Notes: generated by a model not told the origin, from the letters alone. Shown: positions 47,320-57,257, numbered from the stretch's first letter. The stretch is 64,000 bases of DNA from Mycolicibacterium rhodesiae JS60 (GCA_000230935.2 AGIQ01000001.1:992001-1056000), one strand, 5' to 3'. Translations and numbers: made by a program.

Positions 47320-48708
47320 ATGTCGAGGCCCGCCGACGCGGTCCGCCGTGTGATCAAGGCGTATGACGTGCGAGGCCTGGTCGGCCCGGAGATCGACGAG
47401 GACTTTGTCACCGACGTCGCCGCGGCGTTCGCCCGCCTGATCCGGGCCGAGGGCGGCGAGCGGGTGGCCATCGGCTACGACATGCGGGAGAGTTCGCCGG
47501 CACTGGCCAAGGCGTTCGGTGAAGGTGTCGCCGCGCAAGGTCTCGACGTCGTGCGCATCGGGCTGGCATCCACCGATCAGCTCTACTTCGCGTCCGGATT
47601 TCTCGGCTGCGCGGGCGCGATGTTCACCGCGAGCCACAATCCCGCCGCCTACAACGGCATCAAACTGTGTCGCGCCGCCGCCTTGCCCGTCGGCGAAGAC
47701 ACCGGCCTGGCGCTGATCCGCGACGAGGTCATCGCCGGTGTGCCTGGTTACGACGGCACGCCCGGAGAGATCCGCGATCAAGATGTGCTGGCCGACTACG
47801 GCGACTTCCTGCGCTCGCTGGTCGAATTGGCTGAACTGCGCCCGCTGCGGGTGGCGGTCGACGCCGGCAACGGGATGGCCGGGCACACCACGCCCGCGGT
47901 CCTCGGGCCGATCCCGGCACTGACGTTGCTGCCGCTGTACTTCGAGCTCGACGGGTCGTTCCCCAACCACGAGGCCAACCCGCTGGAGCCGTCGAACCTG
48001 GTTGACCTGCAGAAGTTCGTGGTGGAGACCGGCGCCGACATCGGACTCGCATTCGACGGCGACGCCGACCGGTGCTTCGTCGTCGACGAGAAGGGCGGGC
48101 CCGTTTCGCCGTCGGCGGTCACCGCACTGGTCGCGGGGCGTGAACTCAGCCGCGAGATCGGTGCGACGGTGATCCACAATTTGATCACGTCGCGGGCGGT
48201 TCCCGAACTCGTCATCGAGCGCGGTGGCACCCCCGTGCGTTCGCGGGTCGGCCACTCCTACATCAAGGCGCTGATGGCCGATACCGGCGCGATCTTCGGC
48301 GGCGAGCATTCCGCGCACTACTATTTCCGGGACTTCTGGGGTGCGGACTCGGGCATGCTGGCCGCCCTTCATGTGCTGGCCGCACTCGGCGAGCAGGATC
48401 GCCCGCTGTCGGAACTGATGGCGAATTATCAGCGCTACGAGGCCTCCGGCGAGATCAACTTCCGCGTGGTCGACGCGCCGGCCTGTGTCGAGTCGGTGCT
48501 GAAAGCCTTTGGTAACCAAATCGTTTCGCTGGACCATCTGGACGGCGTCACGGTCGACCTCGGTGAAGGTGCGTGGTTCAACCTGCGCACCTCCAACACC
48601 GAACCGCTGCTGCGTCTCAACGTCGAAGCCCGCAGCTCCGACGAGATCGACGAGATCGTTCGCCGGGTCTCCGACGACATCGCGGCTCAACCGGGCGGGG
48701 CGCCGTGA
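47320..48708 (+). CDS. manB: phosphomannomutase/phosphoglucomutase ManB
   Basis: The 462-residue alpha-D-phosphohexomutase has FTASHNPAAYNGIK with the phosphoserine, FDGDADRCFVVDE metal site, GGEHSAHYYF sugar loop and RTSNTEPLLRLNVEA phosphate site. It interconverts mannose-6-P and mannose-1-P, feeding the GDP-mannose pyrophosphorylase. It corresponds to Rv3257c (also annotated pmmA). ATG 47320 has AGGAG upstream. It is coupled to the next gene (GTGA). Confidence 0.94.
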   Translation: MSRPADAVRRVIKAYDVRGLVGPEIDEDFVTDVAAAFARLIRAEGGERVAIGYDMRESSPALAKAFGEGVAAQGLDVVRIGLASTDQLYFASGFLGCAGAMFTASHNPAAYNGIKLCRAAALPVGEDTGLALIRDEVIAGVPGYDGTPGEIRDQDVLADYGDFLRSLVELAELRPLRVAVDAGNGMAGHTTPAVLGPIPALTLLPLYFELDGSFPNHEANPLEPSNLVDLQKFVVETGADIGLAFDGDADRCFVVDEKGGPVSPSAVTALVAGRELSREIGATVIHNLITSRAVPELVIERGGTPVRSRVGHSYIKALMADTGAIFGGEHSAHYYFRDFWGADSGMLAALHVLAALGEQDRPLSELMANYQRYEASGEINFRVVDAPACVESVLKAFGNQIVSLDHLDGVTVDLGEGAWFNLRTSNTEPLLRLNVEARSSDEIDEIVRRVSDDIAAQPGGAP

Positions 48709-49778
48709 GCGCCGCGCACGCCACTCTCGATCTCGACGACACCGAGGGTCTGCTGGAGGCCGACCGCGACGGACTGCTGCGGGCGGCGGCAATGGCCGGC
48801 GCGCAGGTGCGCGCGACGGCGGCCGCGGTCGACGAGGGCGGGTTGGCCACAGTGGTCGGCGACCACCGGCCGCGAACCGTGATCTGGGTGGCAGGCCGGG
48901 GCGCGGCCGAGAGTGCCGGTGCGATGCTGTCCGCGACGCTGAGTGGGGTGGCTGGTGAGCCGATCGTCGTGGCGGCCGAATCTCCGCCTTGGATAGGTCC
49001 CCTGGACGTTCTCGTCGTGGCCGGCGACGATGCCGGGGACCCGGCACTGGTGACTGCGGCGGCGACCGCGGTTCGGCGTGGGGCGCGGGTCGTGGTGGCG
49101 GCACCGTACGAAGGGCCCCTGCGCGACGCCACCGCCGGACGCGCGGCGGTGCTCGAACCGCGGTTGTGGGCGCCTGACGAATTCGCGCTGAGCCGCTATC
49201 TGGCGGTCGGGCTGGCCGCGTTGCAGGCCGTGGATCCCGCTCTGCAGACGGACCTTTCGACCCTGGCCGACGAACTCGACGCCGAGGCGTTGCGCAACAG
49301 CGCCAGCCGAGAGGTGTTCACCAACCCGGCCAAGGCGTTGGCCCAGCGAATGTCAGGCCGACAGGTGGTGCTCGCCGGCGACGGTGCCGCCACGCTGGCG
49401 CTGGCCCGCCATGCCGCGGCGGTGCTCCTGCGGCTGGCCGGCAAGGCCGTCGCCGCAGCCGGTCTCTCCGATGTACTCGTCGCCTTGCGTACCGGCGTCA
49501 CAACCCAATTCGGCGACCCTGTGGACGCGCTGTTCCACGACGAGGAGCTGGACGGCCCGTTGGCCAGGGGACCGCGGGTGCTGGCGCTGGCCCTGGATAC
49601 CGAACGTGCGGTGATCGCCGCGCGGACCAGCGGATTGGACGATGTCGATCTGGTGGGGGTCGAAGACATCGGGGAGGCGGGAGCGGTTCCCGTCACAGGG
49701 CGAGCCGAGCAACAGCTCGCGACGCTTGCGGTGCGGCTGCAGATGGCGGCGGTTTACTTGAGATTGGTGGGGGGATAA
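48705..49778 (+). CDS. SIS-domain-like protein (TobH/Rv3256c family)
   Basis: The 357-residue product lies between phosphomannomutase and mannose-6-P isomerase, as Rv3256c does. It has an Ala-rich double Rossmann-like layout (TVIWVAGRGAAESAG in the N-half and a second half with ALARHAAAVLLRLAGKA) similar to sugar-isomerase proteins. Catalytic residues of phosphoglucose isomerases are not clear. It may regulate or assist mannose-phosphate interconversion. GTG 48705 overlaps the manB stop. Confidence 0.8.
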   Translation: MSAAHATLDLDDTEGLLEADRDGLLRAAAMAGAQVRATAAAVDEGGLATVVGDHRPRTVIWVAGRGAAESAGAMLSATLSGVAGEPIVVAAESPPWIGPLDVLVVAGDDAGDPALVTAAATAVRRGARVVVAAPYEGPLRDATAGRAAVLEPRLWAPDEFALSRYLAVGLAALQAVDPALQTDLSTLADELDAEALRNSASREVFTNPAKALAQRMSGRQVVLAGDGAATLALARHAAAVLLRLAGKAVAAAGLSDVLVALRTGVTTQFGDPVDALFHDEELDGPLARGPRVLALALDTERAVIAARTSGLDDVDLVGVEDIGEAGAVPVTGRAEQQLATLAVRLQMAAVYLRLVGG

Positions 49779-49785
49779 CTTCGGC

Positions 49786-51012
49786 GTGGAATTGCTACGA
49801 GGGGCGACACGTACCTACGCGTGGGGATCTCGCACGGCCATAGCGGAATTCACCGGAGGGCCATCGCCGACTGCACATCCGGAGGCCGAGCTGTGGTTCG
49901 GCGCTCATCCCGGAGATCCGGCGTGGCTGGAAACTCCGGACGGCGAGAAGTCACTGCTCGACGCCGTGCAAGCCGACCCCGACGGTCAGTTGGGCCCTGC
50001 GGCGCGGGGCCGCTTCGGCGACGTCCTGCCGTTCCTGGTGAAGGTGCTCGCGGCCGAGGAGCCGCTGTCGCTGCAGGCCCATCCGAGTGCCGTGCAAGCC
50101 GTCGAAGGCTATGCCCGGGAAGACCGCGCTGGTGTGCCACTCAATTCGCCGATCCGCAATTACCGGGACCGCAACCACAAACCCGAATTACTGGTGGCGC
50201 TGAGCGAATTCCACGCTCTCGGCGGGTTCCGGCCCGCCGCCCGTTCGGTCGAGCTGATGCGGGCACTGGCGGTGTCGGACCTCGACCCGTTCATCGCGCT
50301 GCTGTCCGGTCAGCCCGACGCCGACGGTCTGCGCGCGCTGTTCACCACCTGGATCACCGCCCCGCAACCCGACCTGGACGTGCTGATCCCCGCCGTGCTC
50401 GATGGTGCGGTGGCCTATGTGCGTTCCGGTGAAACGGAATTCGCCGCCGAAGCCAGGACGCTGCTGGAGCTGGGTGAGCGCTACCCCGGTGATGCCGGTG
50501 TGCTGGCCGCAATGCTGCTCAACCGGATCGCGCTGGCCCCCGGCGAGGCATTGTTCATGCCGGCCGGCAACTTGCACAGCTACATCCACGGCATGGGCAT
50601 GGAAGTAATGGCCAACTCCGACAACGTGCTTCGCGGTGGCCTGACTCCCAAGCACGTGGACGTCCCCGAGCTGCTGCGGGTGTTGGACTTCACCCCCGCC
50701 GACGAGGCGACGCTGCGTACGCCGACCCACCGTGACGGCATCGAAGTCGTGTACGACACCCCGGCCGAGGAGTTCGCCACCTGCGTCCTCTCACTCGACG
50801 GGGACAACCTGGGCCACGAGATCGATGCCCCGTCCCGCCACGACGGTCCGCAGATCCTCGTCTGCACCGAGGGCTCGGTGGTGGTGCGCGCAAAATCCGA
50901 TGTGGTGGTGCTCGATCGCGGGTCCGCGGCCTGGGTGGCCGCCGACGACGGCCCGATCCGGCTGGAGGCGGCTGCGCCGTCCAAGCTGTTTCGGGCTACG
51001 GTTGGCCTTTGA
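49786..51012 (+). CDS. manA: mannose-6-phosphate isomerase ManA (class I)
   Basis: The 408-residue cupin isomerase has the zinc-site sequences SLQAHPSAVQA, NYRDRNHKPELLVAL and AGNLHSYIHGMGMEVMANSDN. It converts fructose-6-P to mannose-6-P, the entry to the mannose pathway. GTG 49786 follows the previous stop by 7 bp. It completes a manB-tobH-manA operon. Confidence 0.94.
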   Translation: MELLRGATRTYAWGSRTAIAEFTGGPSPTAHPEAELWFGAHPGDPAWLETPDGEKSLLDAVQADPDGQLGPAARGRFGDVLPFLVKVLAAEEPLSLQAHPSAVQAVEGYAREDRAGVPLNSPIRNYRDRNHKPELLVALSEFHALGGFRPAARSVELMRALAVSDLDPFIALLSGQPDADGLRALFTTWITAPQPDLDVLIPAVLDGAVAYVRSGETEFAAEARTLLELGERYPGDAGVLAAMLLNRIALAPGEALFMPAGNLHSYIHGMGMEVMANSDNVLRGGLTPKHVDVPELLRVLDFTPADEATLRTPTHRDGIEVVYDTPAEEFATCVLSLDGDNLGHEIDAPSRHDGPQILVCTEGSVVVRAKSDVVVLDRGSAAWVAADDGPIRLEAAAPSKLFRATVGL

Positions 51013-51038
51013 AAAACCGGGCCTAGGGAGGACAACGG

Positions 51039-51959
51039 ATGTCGACCGAGGGCAGCACCAAGGCGATCCTGGCGGCGCTGGCCGCCAACGCGGGCATCGC
51101 GGCCGCCAAGTTCGTCGGGTACCTCATCACCGGCAGCTCGTCGATGCTGGCCGAGTCGGTGCACTCGGTGGCCGACACGTCCAATCAGGGACTGCTGCTG
51201 TTCGGTCAGCGTGAGGCCCGCAAAGAGCCCGACAGCCTGCACCAGTTCGGATACGGCCGGAGCAGGTACTTCTACTCGTTCGTCGTCGCCCTGGTGCTGT
51301 TCACGCTCGGCTCGATCTTCGCCCTGTACGAGGGCTATCACAAGATCAGTCACCCCGATCCGCTCACCTCACCGCTTGTCGCAGTGGTGATCCTGGTAGT
51401 GGCAATTGGGTTGGAGTCGTACAGCTTTCGTACCGCGGTGGTGGAATCGCGCCCGCTGAAAGGCAAGAGCACGTGGTGGCAGTTCATCCGCCGCTCGCGT
51501 AGCCCCGAGCTGCCGGTGGTGCTGCTCGAGGACACCGGGGCGCTGGTCGGGCTGGTGTTCGCGCTTGCCGGTGTCGGCTTGACGATCCTGACCGGCAATC
51601 CGGTGTGGGACGGTATCGGCACGGTGTTCATCGGTGTGCTGCTCGGTGTGATCGCGGTGATCCTGATGGTCGAGATGCACAGCCTGCTGATCGGCGAGGG
51701 GGCCACCGCCGACGAAAGCCAGGCGATCCGGACCGCACTGGAGCAGACCGCCAACATCGACCGGGTGATTCACCTGCGCACGCAGTACCTCGGCCCGGAG
51801 GAGATGCTGGTCGGGGCCAAGATCGCGCTGGCCGCCCAAACAGACCTGGCCACGGTCGCGGCCACAATCGACAATGCCGAGGCGGCTGTGCGGGCAGCGG
51901 TGCCCGCCGTCCAGGTCATCTACCTGGAGCCGGATCTGGACCGCGCGCTGGCACGCTAG
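51039..51959 (+). CDS. cation diffusion facilitator family efflux protein
   Basis: The 306-residue protein has six predicted transmembrane helices and a cytoplasmic C-terminus. Helix 2 holds the metal site His42-x3-Asp46 (HSVAD). Such proteins export Zn2+, Fe2+ or Mn2+ by proton antiport; the metal is not determined. It follows manA by 26 bp. Its end overlaps the FAD gene by 44 bp in convergent orientation. Confidence 0.88.
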   Translation: MSTEGSTKAILAALAANAGIAAAKFVGYLITGSSSMLAESVHSVADTSNQGLLLFGQREARKEPDSLHQFGYGRSRYFYSFVVALVLFTLGSIFALYEGYHKISHPDPLTSPLVAVVILVVAIGLESYSFRTAVVESRPLKGKSTWWQFIRRSRSPELPVVLLEDTGALVGLVFALAGVGLTILTGNPVWDGIGTVFIGVLLGVIAVILMVEMHSLLIGEGATADESQAIRTALEQTANIDRVIHLRTQYLGPEEMLVGAKIALAAQTDLATVAATIDNAEAAVRAAVPAVQVIYLEPDLDRALAR

Positions 51960-53316
51960 CGCGCCGTTGCGACCACCACGCCGACATGTTGTGCCGGATC
52001 GTCCGGCCGATGATGCGTGCGGGCGGCACCATGTACAGGGTGTCGAGCAGGCTGAAGCGCCGCAGAAACCATTCCGCCAGAACGGGATCGCTTTCCGCGG
52101 CACCCAGGAACTGGTCGAACAGCGCGCCGACCGGGTGGTACCACCACGGGGCAGGGCCGTCGGTACCGTGCAGGGTCAGGTCGCCGATCGCGTTCATCGT
52201 CCACACCGGGTACGTGGTCTTGGCGGTGGCGCGGCCGAGGTCGTCGGCCAGACGGCGGGTACCGGAGGCCGGTAGCCGGCGCAGATGACCAGCCTGCAGC
52301 GCGGTCATCGTCATGCCCTGTCCGTACGTCGGATTGAAGCTCACAACCGCATCGCCGAACGGGACGATGCCCGCGGGGAACCGCTGGAGCTTGTCATATC
52401 GGCGCCAGCGGCTGACTGGGTAACGGCGAAAGGCTATGTCGCCCAACGGTTCAGCCTGCCGAATTGCGGCGGCCAGCGGCACGGGCAGAACCGCGTCGGC
52501 GACAGCGCACATCTCGTCGAATGTCTGCGGCGTTGTGGTGTGGCCGACGGTGAACGTCGTCAACCCCCAGGTGCCGTCCTCGTAGAACAGCATGCCCAGC
52601 CCTGCCCGCTGGGCGCGCGAAACCCCGGCTACGACGACCTTCTCGGCGATCAGTCCATCGGGGATGTGCAACTGCTGTGTGGCATAACCGATTCCGACGT
52701 CGACGGTCTCTTCCTCCGGCCGAGCGAACCCCCACTCCTCGAGCCATGCGGGTAACCGGGTGCCGCGACCGGTGGCGTCGACGACGAGATCGGCTGCCAC
52801 GAACTCGCTGTGGCCGGACGCCGACAGTATGACGCCGGTGACGGCGCCGCGCTCCTCGTCGAAGCATGGCGCATTGACGTCGCGGTGCACGATCTCAACG
52901 TTCGGTAGTGCCGCGGCGCGGCGGCGAATCTGCCACTCCAACTGCTTGCGGCTGGGCACGTAGGCGGTGAACTCGCGGCGCAACGTATGCCCGGTGCCCA
53001 GCACATGACCGGCGGCGCCGAAGTGAATGGCGTCGGGGCGGTTCTCGAGTTTGGCGACGCCGGCGGCGACCATGCCGTCGAGCAGACCGGGAAACAACGC
53101 CTCGAACTCCGAGGCGCCGCGTGCCATCAGGATGTGCACGTGCCGGTCTTGGGGAACTGCGCTTCGGTGGCCCGGGGACTCCGGCAATACGTCGCGGTCG
53201 TAGACCGTCACGTGGCCGTAGTGGTCGGACAGAACCCGCGCGGCACACAGTCCGGCAATGCTGGCCCCGATGACGATCGCGTGTTCGCGCAGCACGGATT
53301 CGCCTGGGTGTCGCAC
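51916..53316 (-). CDS. FAD-dependent oxidoreductase (Rv3254 type)
   Basis: The 466-residue protein starts AIVIGASIAGLCAARVL (FAD Rossmann motif), and has DLVVDATGRGTRLPAWL and VPFGDAVVSFNPTYGQGMT (the GD motif of aromatic hydroxylase-like flavoproteins). It resembles group A flavin monooxygenases or geranylgeranyl-reductase-like enzymes. The substrate is unknown. It is positioned as Rv3254 next to the permease. GTG 53316 is the likely start. Confidence 0.85.
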   Translation of the reverse strand: MRHPGESVLREHAIVIGASIAGLCAARVLSDHYGHVTVYDRDVLPESPGHRSAVPQDRHVHILMARGASEFEALFPGLLDGMVAAGVAKLENRPDAIHFGAAGHVLGTGHTLRREFTAYVPSRKQLEWQIRRRAAALPNVEIVHRDVNAPCFDEERGAVTGVILSASGHSEFVAADLVVDATGRGTRLPAWLEEWGFARPEEETVDVGIGYATQQLHIPDGLIAEKVVVAGVSRAQRAGLGMLFYEDGTWGLTTFTVGHTTTPQTFDEMCAVADAVLPVPLAAAIRQAEPLGDIAFRRYPVSRWRRYDKLQRFPAGIVPFGDAVVSFNPTYGQGMTMTALQAGHLRRLPASGTRRLADDLGRATAKTTYPVWTMNAIGDLTLHGTDGPAPWWYHPVGALFDQFLGAAESDPVLAEWFLRRFSLLDTLYMVPPARIIGRTIRHNMSAWWSQRRASVPARGPDPAPGR

Positions 53317-53366
53317 GTCTTCGACGTACCCTGCTCCAACACCTGCTAACCGGGTACTAGGGGGTA

Positions 53367-54854
53367 ATGCAGATGACCCGAAACTGGCGGACGAAGTCGG
53401 TGGAGCAATCCATTCTGGACACCGACGAGCCGGGCACCCGGCTTCGCAAGAATCTGACCTGGTGGGATCTGACGGTTTTCGGCGTGTCCGTCGTCGTCGG
53501 TGCCGGCATCTTCACCGTCACCGCGTCGACATTCGGCAATATCACCGGCCCGGCCATCTCGGTGTCATTCATCATCGCCGCGGTGACCTGCGGGCTGGCC
53601 GCGTTGTGCTACGCCGAGTTCGCGTCGACGCTTCCGGTGGCGGGCAGTGCCTACACGTTCTCCTATGCGACGTTCGGTGAGTTCGTCGCCTGGATCATCG
53701 GTTGGGACCTGATCCTCGAGTTCGCCGTCGGCGCCGCTGTGGTGGCCAAGGGCTGGTCGAGCTATCTGGGCACGGTCTTCGGATTTTCCGGGGGAGTGAT
53801 GACCATCGGTCCACTCGACTTCGACTGGGGCGCACTGCTTATCGTCGTAGTCGTCGCCACGCTGCTGGCGCTCGGCACGAAGCTGTCGGCGAACTTCTCG
53901 GCGGTGATCACGGCGATCAAGGTCGCGGTCGTCCTGCTCGTCGTCATCGTCGGCGCCTTCTATGTCAAGGCGGCCAACTTCTCCCCGTTCATCCCGGAGT
54001 CGGAATCCGGCAAGGGCGGATCGGGAACCGGCGTCAACCAGTCGGTGTTCTCCCTGCTGACCGGCGCCGAGAGCAGTCACTACGGCTGGTACGGCGTGCT
54101 GGCCGGTGCGTCGATCGTGTTCTTCGCGTTCATCGGCTTCGACGTCGTGGCCACCACGGCCGAGGAGACCAAGAATCCGCAGCGCGATGTCGCCAGGGGC
54201 ATTCTCGCGTCGCTGGCCATCGTCACGGTGTTGTACGTGTCGGTGTCGATCGTGTTGTCCGGCATGGTCAGCTATGCCGAGTTGCGGGGCAAGGCGCCGG
54301 ACGGCCACGCCAACCTGGCCACCGCATTCGCGCTCAACGGCGTGGATTGGGCGGCCAAGGTGATCTCGGTCGGGGCTCTGGCCGGCCTGACGACGGTGGT
54401 GATGGTGCTGGTGCTGGGGCTCTCGCGGGTGCTGTTCGCGATGTCGCGGGACGGGCTGCTGCCGCGTGAGCTGGCCAGGACCGGGGACCACGGCACACCG
54501 GTGCGTATCACCGTGCTGGTCGCGGTGCTGATCGCCGTCGCGGCCACGGTCTTCCCGATCGCCAAGCTCGAGGAGATGGTGAACGTCGGGACCCTCTTCG
54601 CGTTCATCCTGGTCTCCGCCGGTGTGATCGTGCTGCGCCGCACCCGGCCGGACCTGGAACGCGGCTTCCGGGCCCCACTGGTCCCATTGCTGCCGATTCT
54701 CTCGATCGCCGCCTGCGGCTGGCTGATGCTCAACCTCACGGGGCTGACCTGGATCAGGTTCGGCGTGTGGATGGCCATCGGGGTGGCGTTTTACCTGCTC
54801 TATGGCCGCCGTCACTCGGTGCTCGGCCAGCGGGAGGCGGCCACAACCCGTTGA
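53367..54854 (+). CDS. amino acid permease (APC superfamily)
   Basis: The 495-residue protein has about 12 transmembrane segments and the consensus VGAGIFTVTA in helix 1, with FIGFDVVATTAEETKNPQRD. It is close to cationic amino acid transporters and matches Rv3253c in position. ATG 53367 is preceded by GGGGG. Substrate not assigned. Confidence 0.88.
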   Translation: MQMTRNWRTKSVEQSILDTDEPGTRLRKNLTWWDLTVFGVSVVVGAGIFTVTASTFGNITGPAISVSFIIAAVTCGLAALCYAEFASTLPVAGSAYTFSYATFGEFVAWIIGWDLILEFAVGAAVVAKGWSSYLGTVFGFSGGVMTIGPLDFDWGALLIVVVVATLLALGTKLSANFSAVITAIKVAVVLLVVIVGAFYVKAANFSPFIPESESGKGGSGTGVNQSVFSLLTGAESSHYGWYGVLAGASIVFFAFIGFDVVATTAEETKNPQRDVARGILASLAIVTVLYVSVSIVLSGMVSYAELRGKAPDGHANLATAFALNGVDWAAKVISVGALAGLTTVVMVLVLGLSRVLFAMSRDGLLPRELARTGDHGTPVRITVLVAVLIAVAATVFPIAKLEEMVNVGTLFAFILVSAGVIVLRRTRPDLERGFRAPLVPLLPILSIAACGWLMLNLTGLTWIRFGVWMAIGVAFYLLYGRRHSVLGQREAATTR

Positions 54855-54871
54855 TTTACAAATCACTGGTG

Positions 54872-54906
54872 TTTGTCTAGACACCCGACAAAATCGCCTC
54901 TATAGT
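54872..54906 (+). promoter_or_regulatory. alkB promoter with overlapping palindromic operator
   Basis: TAGACA (54878-54883), a 17-bp spacer and TATAGT (54901-54906) match the sigma-A consensus at 5/6 for each element. The -35 lies within the perfect palindrome TGTCTAGACA (54874-54883), and wider arms TTTGTC-N9-GACAAA span 54872-54892. This is a good operator for the TetR protein encoded at the end of the operon. Ribosome site GGAGG at 54925-54929 sets the start at GTG 54938. Confidence 0.6.
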
Positions 54907-54937
54907 CAAGTCATCAACGGACTTGGAGGTAACTGTC

Positions 54938-56176
54938 GTGACGTCTCAACTGGGCGCCCCCGCCGCACCCGCGTCGTCGGCCCACTGGCGTGACAAGAAG
55001 CGCTATCTGTGGCTGATGGGCCTGATCGCGCCGACTGCGCTGGTCGTGGTGCTGCCGGTCATCTGGGGCCTGAACCAATTCGGCTGGACCGCGGCATCGC
55101 AGGTGTTCTTCTGGGTCGGGCCGATCCTGATCTACGTGCTGTTGCCGTCGCTGGACTTGAAGTTCGGCCGCGACGGCCAGAATCCGCCGGACGAGCTGAT
55201 GGAGTACCTGGAGAACGACAAGTACTACCGGTACTGCACGTATGCGTTTATCCCGTTCCAGTTCGTCAGCCTGATCTTCGGCGCCTACATGTTCACCGCG
55301 TCGAACCTCAGCTGGCTGGGCTACGAGGGTTCGCTGAGCTGGTTCGCCAAGATCGGTCTGGCGTTGTCGGTGGGCGTACTCGGCGGAACGGGCATCAACA
55401 CCGCGCACGAACTCGGACACAAGAAGGACGCCCTCGAGCGCTGGCTGTCCAAGATCACGCTGGCCCAAACCTTTTACGGCCACTTCTACATCGAGCACAA
55501 CCGCGGCCATCACGTCCGCGTCGCCACCCCGGAGGATCCGGCGTCGGCCCGCTTCGGGGAGACGTTCTGGGAGTTCCTGCCGCGCAGCGTGTTTGGTAGC
55601 GCGCGGTCGGCGCTCACACTCGAGGCGGCCCGCATCCGCCGGCTCGGCAAGAGTCCGTGGGATCCGCGTACCTGGCTGGGCAACGACGTTCTCAACGCCT
55701 GGCTGATGTCGGTGGTGCTCTTCGGTGCGCTCATCGCGGTGTTCGGCCCCGCGCTGATTCCGTTCCTGATCATCCAGGCGGTGTTCGGATTCTCGATGCT
55801 GGAATCGGTGAACTACCTGGAGCACTATGGGCTGCTGCGCCAGAAGAACGAGAACGGTCGCTACGAACGCTGCTCACCTCAGCACAGCTGGAACTCCGAC
55901 CATCTGGTGACCAACCTGTTCCTGTATCACCTGCAGCGTCACAGTGACCACCACGCCAACCCGACCCGGCGTTATCAGACGCTGCGCAGTATGTCCGAGG
56001 CGCCCGAATTACCCAGCGGCTACGCGACTTTGATCGGCGTGACGTACTTCCCGTGGGTGTGGCGCCGGATGATGGACCACCGGGTGCTCGAGCACTACGA
56101 GGGTGACATCACCAAGGTCAACGTCGATCCGCGCCGGCGGGAGAAGATCCTGGCCCGTTATGGAGTGAACGCATGA
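54938..56176 (+). CDS. alkB: alkane 1-monooxygenase AlkB
   Basis: The 412-residue integral membrane di-iron enzyme shows the histidine boxes HELGHKKD, EHNRGHHV, LQRHSDHHA and the NYLEHYG motif, with six predicted helices. It hydroxylates the terminal carbon of medium and long alkanes, with electrons delivered by rubredoxin. GTG 54938 is used because a GGAGG ribosome site precedes it; TTG 54923 would overlap that site. It matches Rv3252c and overlaps the rubredoxin start (ATGA). Confidence 0.97.
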   Translation: MTSQLGAPAAPASSAHWRDKKRYLWLMGLIAPTALVVVLPVIWGLNQFGWTAASQVFFWVGPILIYVLLPSLDLKFGRDGQNPPDELMEYLENDKYYRYCTYAFIPFQFVSLIFGAYMFTASNLSWLGYEGSLSWFAKIGLALSVGVLGGTGINTAHELGHKKDALERWLSKITLAQTFYGHFYIEHNRGHHVRVATPEDPASARFGETFWEFLPRSVFGSARSALTLEAARIRRLGKSPWDPRTWLGNDVLNAWLMSVVLFGALIAVFGPALIPFLIIQAVFGFSMLESVNYLEHYGLLRQKNENGRYERCSPQHSWNSDHLVTNLFLYHLQRHSDHHANPTRRYQTLRSMSEAPELPSGYATLIGVTYFPWVWRRMMDHRVLEHYEGDITKVNVDPRRREKILARYGVNA

Positions 56177-56346
56177 GTGCCTACCGGTGTCCGATCTGTG
56201 ACTACGTATACGACGAGTCGAAAGGTGCTGCGCGGGAAGGATTTCCCCCCGGAACCACGTGGAATGACGTGCCCGACGACTGGTGCTGCCCCGACTGCGG
56301 GGTGCGGGAGAAGATCGACTTCGAAGCTCTGGAGGTTACGAAATGA
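56173..56346 (+). CDS. rubA: rubredoxin RubA
   Basis: The 57-residue protein has two Cys-x2-Cys pairs ([10 protein letters not shown] and WCCPDCG) that hold one iron. It passes electrons to AlkB. ATG 56173 and the stop overlap both neighbours by 4 bp. It belongs to the AlkG1/RubA1-like half of the pair because of CPIC at the first site and an extra Cys before the second pair. Confidence 0.93.
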   Translation: MSAYRCPICDYVYDESKGAAREGFPPGTTWNDVPDDWCCPDCGVREKIDFEALEVTK

Positions 56347-56525
56347 ATGACTACAAGCTGTTCATCTGTGTGCAGTGCGGGTTTGAGTACGACGAGGCCA
56401 AGGGCTGGCCGGAGGACGGCATCGCGCCGGGCACCCGGTGGGACGACATCCCGGAGGACTGGAGCTGCCCGGACTGCGGCGCGGCGAAGTCGGACTTCGA
56501 GATGGTGGAAGTCGCGAGGCCGTGA
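56343..56525 (+). CDS. rubB: rubredoxin RubB
   Basis: The 60-residue protein has [19 protein letters not shown] and [17 protein letters not shown], the standard rubredoxin pattern of AlkG2 type that supports alkane hydroxylation. ATG 56343 overlaps the first rubredoxin stop; the TetR GTG overlaps its stop. Confidence 0.93.
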   Translation: MNDYKLFICVQCGFEYDEAKGWPEDGIAPGTRWDDIPEDWSCPDCGAAKSDFEMVEVARP

Positions 56526-57154
56526 CCATTACAGTCGCGCATGTGAAGAGGTCTCGGGTTCCCTATCCTGAGGCCTCCCGCGCGTTGCTACGGGAAACGG
56601 TGCTCGACGCGATGCGGGAAGAGCTGCTGACCAAGGACTGGTCGGCGATCACCCTCACCGACGTCGCGCGCACCGCGGGGATCAGCCGCCAGACCATCTA
56701 CAACGAATTCGGCTCTCGCCAGGGACTCGCACAGGGCTATGCGCTGCGACTGGCCGATCGCCTGGTGGACGCCATCGGCGATGCGATCTCCTCCAACGTC
56801 GGCAATGTCCTCGCCGCGTTCACCGAGGGGTTCGGGCTGTTCTTCACCGAGTCGGCCGCCGACCCACTGGTCATCTCGCTGTTGACCGGCGTCGCGAAAC
56901 CCGACCTGCTGCAGATGATCACCACCGACAGCGCACCGATCATCACGCGGGCGTCGGCGCGCCTCACCGACGCCTTCATGACCAGCTGGGTCAGTGCCAG
57001 CGAAGAGGATGCGGGTGTGCTGGCCCGCGCGATCGTGCGGCTGGCCCTGAGTTATGTCTCGATGCCACCCGAAGCCGACCACGATGTGGCCCTAGACCTG
57101 GCCCGATTGATGACGCCGTTCGCCGAACGATACGGTGTTATCGATATTCCTTAG
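56522..57154 (+). CDS. TetR family regulator of the alkB operon
   Basis: The 210-residue protein has an N-terminal HTH ([21 protein letters not shown]) and a C-terminal ligand-binding helical domain. It corresponds to Rv3249c. The 4-bp overlap with rubB and the palindrome over the alkB -35 suggest autoregulation of the operon, with a fatty acid or alkane-derived ligand as inducer (inferred). Confidence 0.9.
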   Translation: MTITVAHVKRSRVPYPEASRALLRETVLDAMREELLTKDWSAITLTDVARTAGISRQTIYNEFGSRQGLAQGYALRLADRLVDAIGDAISSNVGNVLAAFTEGFGLFFTESAADPLVISLLTGVAKPDLLQMITTDSAPIITRASARLTDAFMTSWVSASEEDAGVLARAIVRLALSYVSMPPEADHDVALDLARLMTPFAERYGVIDIP

Positions 57155-57257
57155 CTGTCAGAGCGCATCACGCGCCTGTCCCGCGAGCCCGCAGGCTGAG
57201 GGTGTCGCCAGCGCGCGTCGCGCGCATTTCGGCAATACGAACGAATAGGGGCTCTAC

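Noticed and set aside
57155..57257. Possible SAH riboswitch before sahH
   Set aside because: The 103-bp gap has GC-rich inverted stretches but not the conserved SAH aptamer core as I know it.
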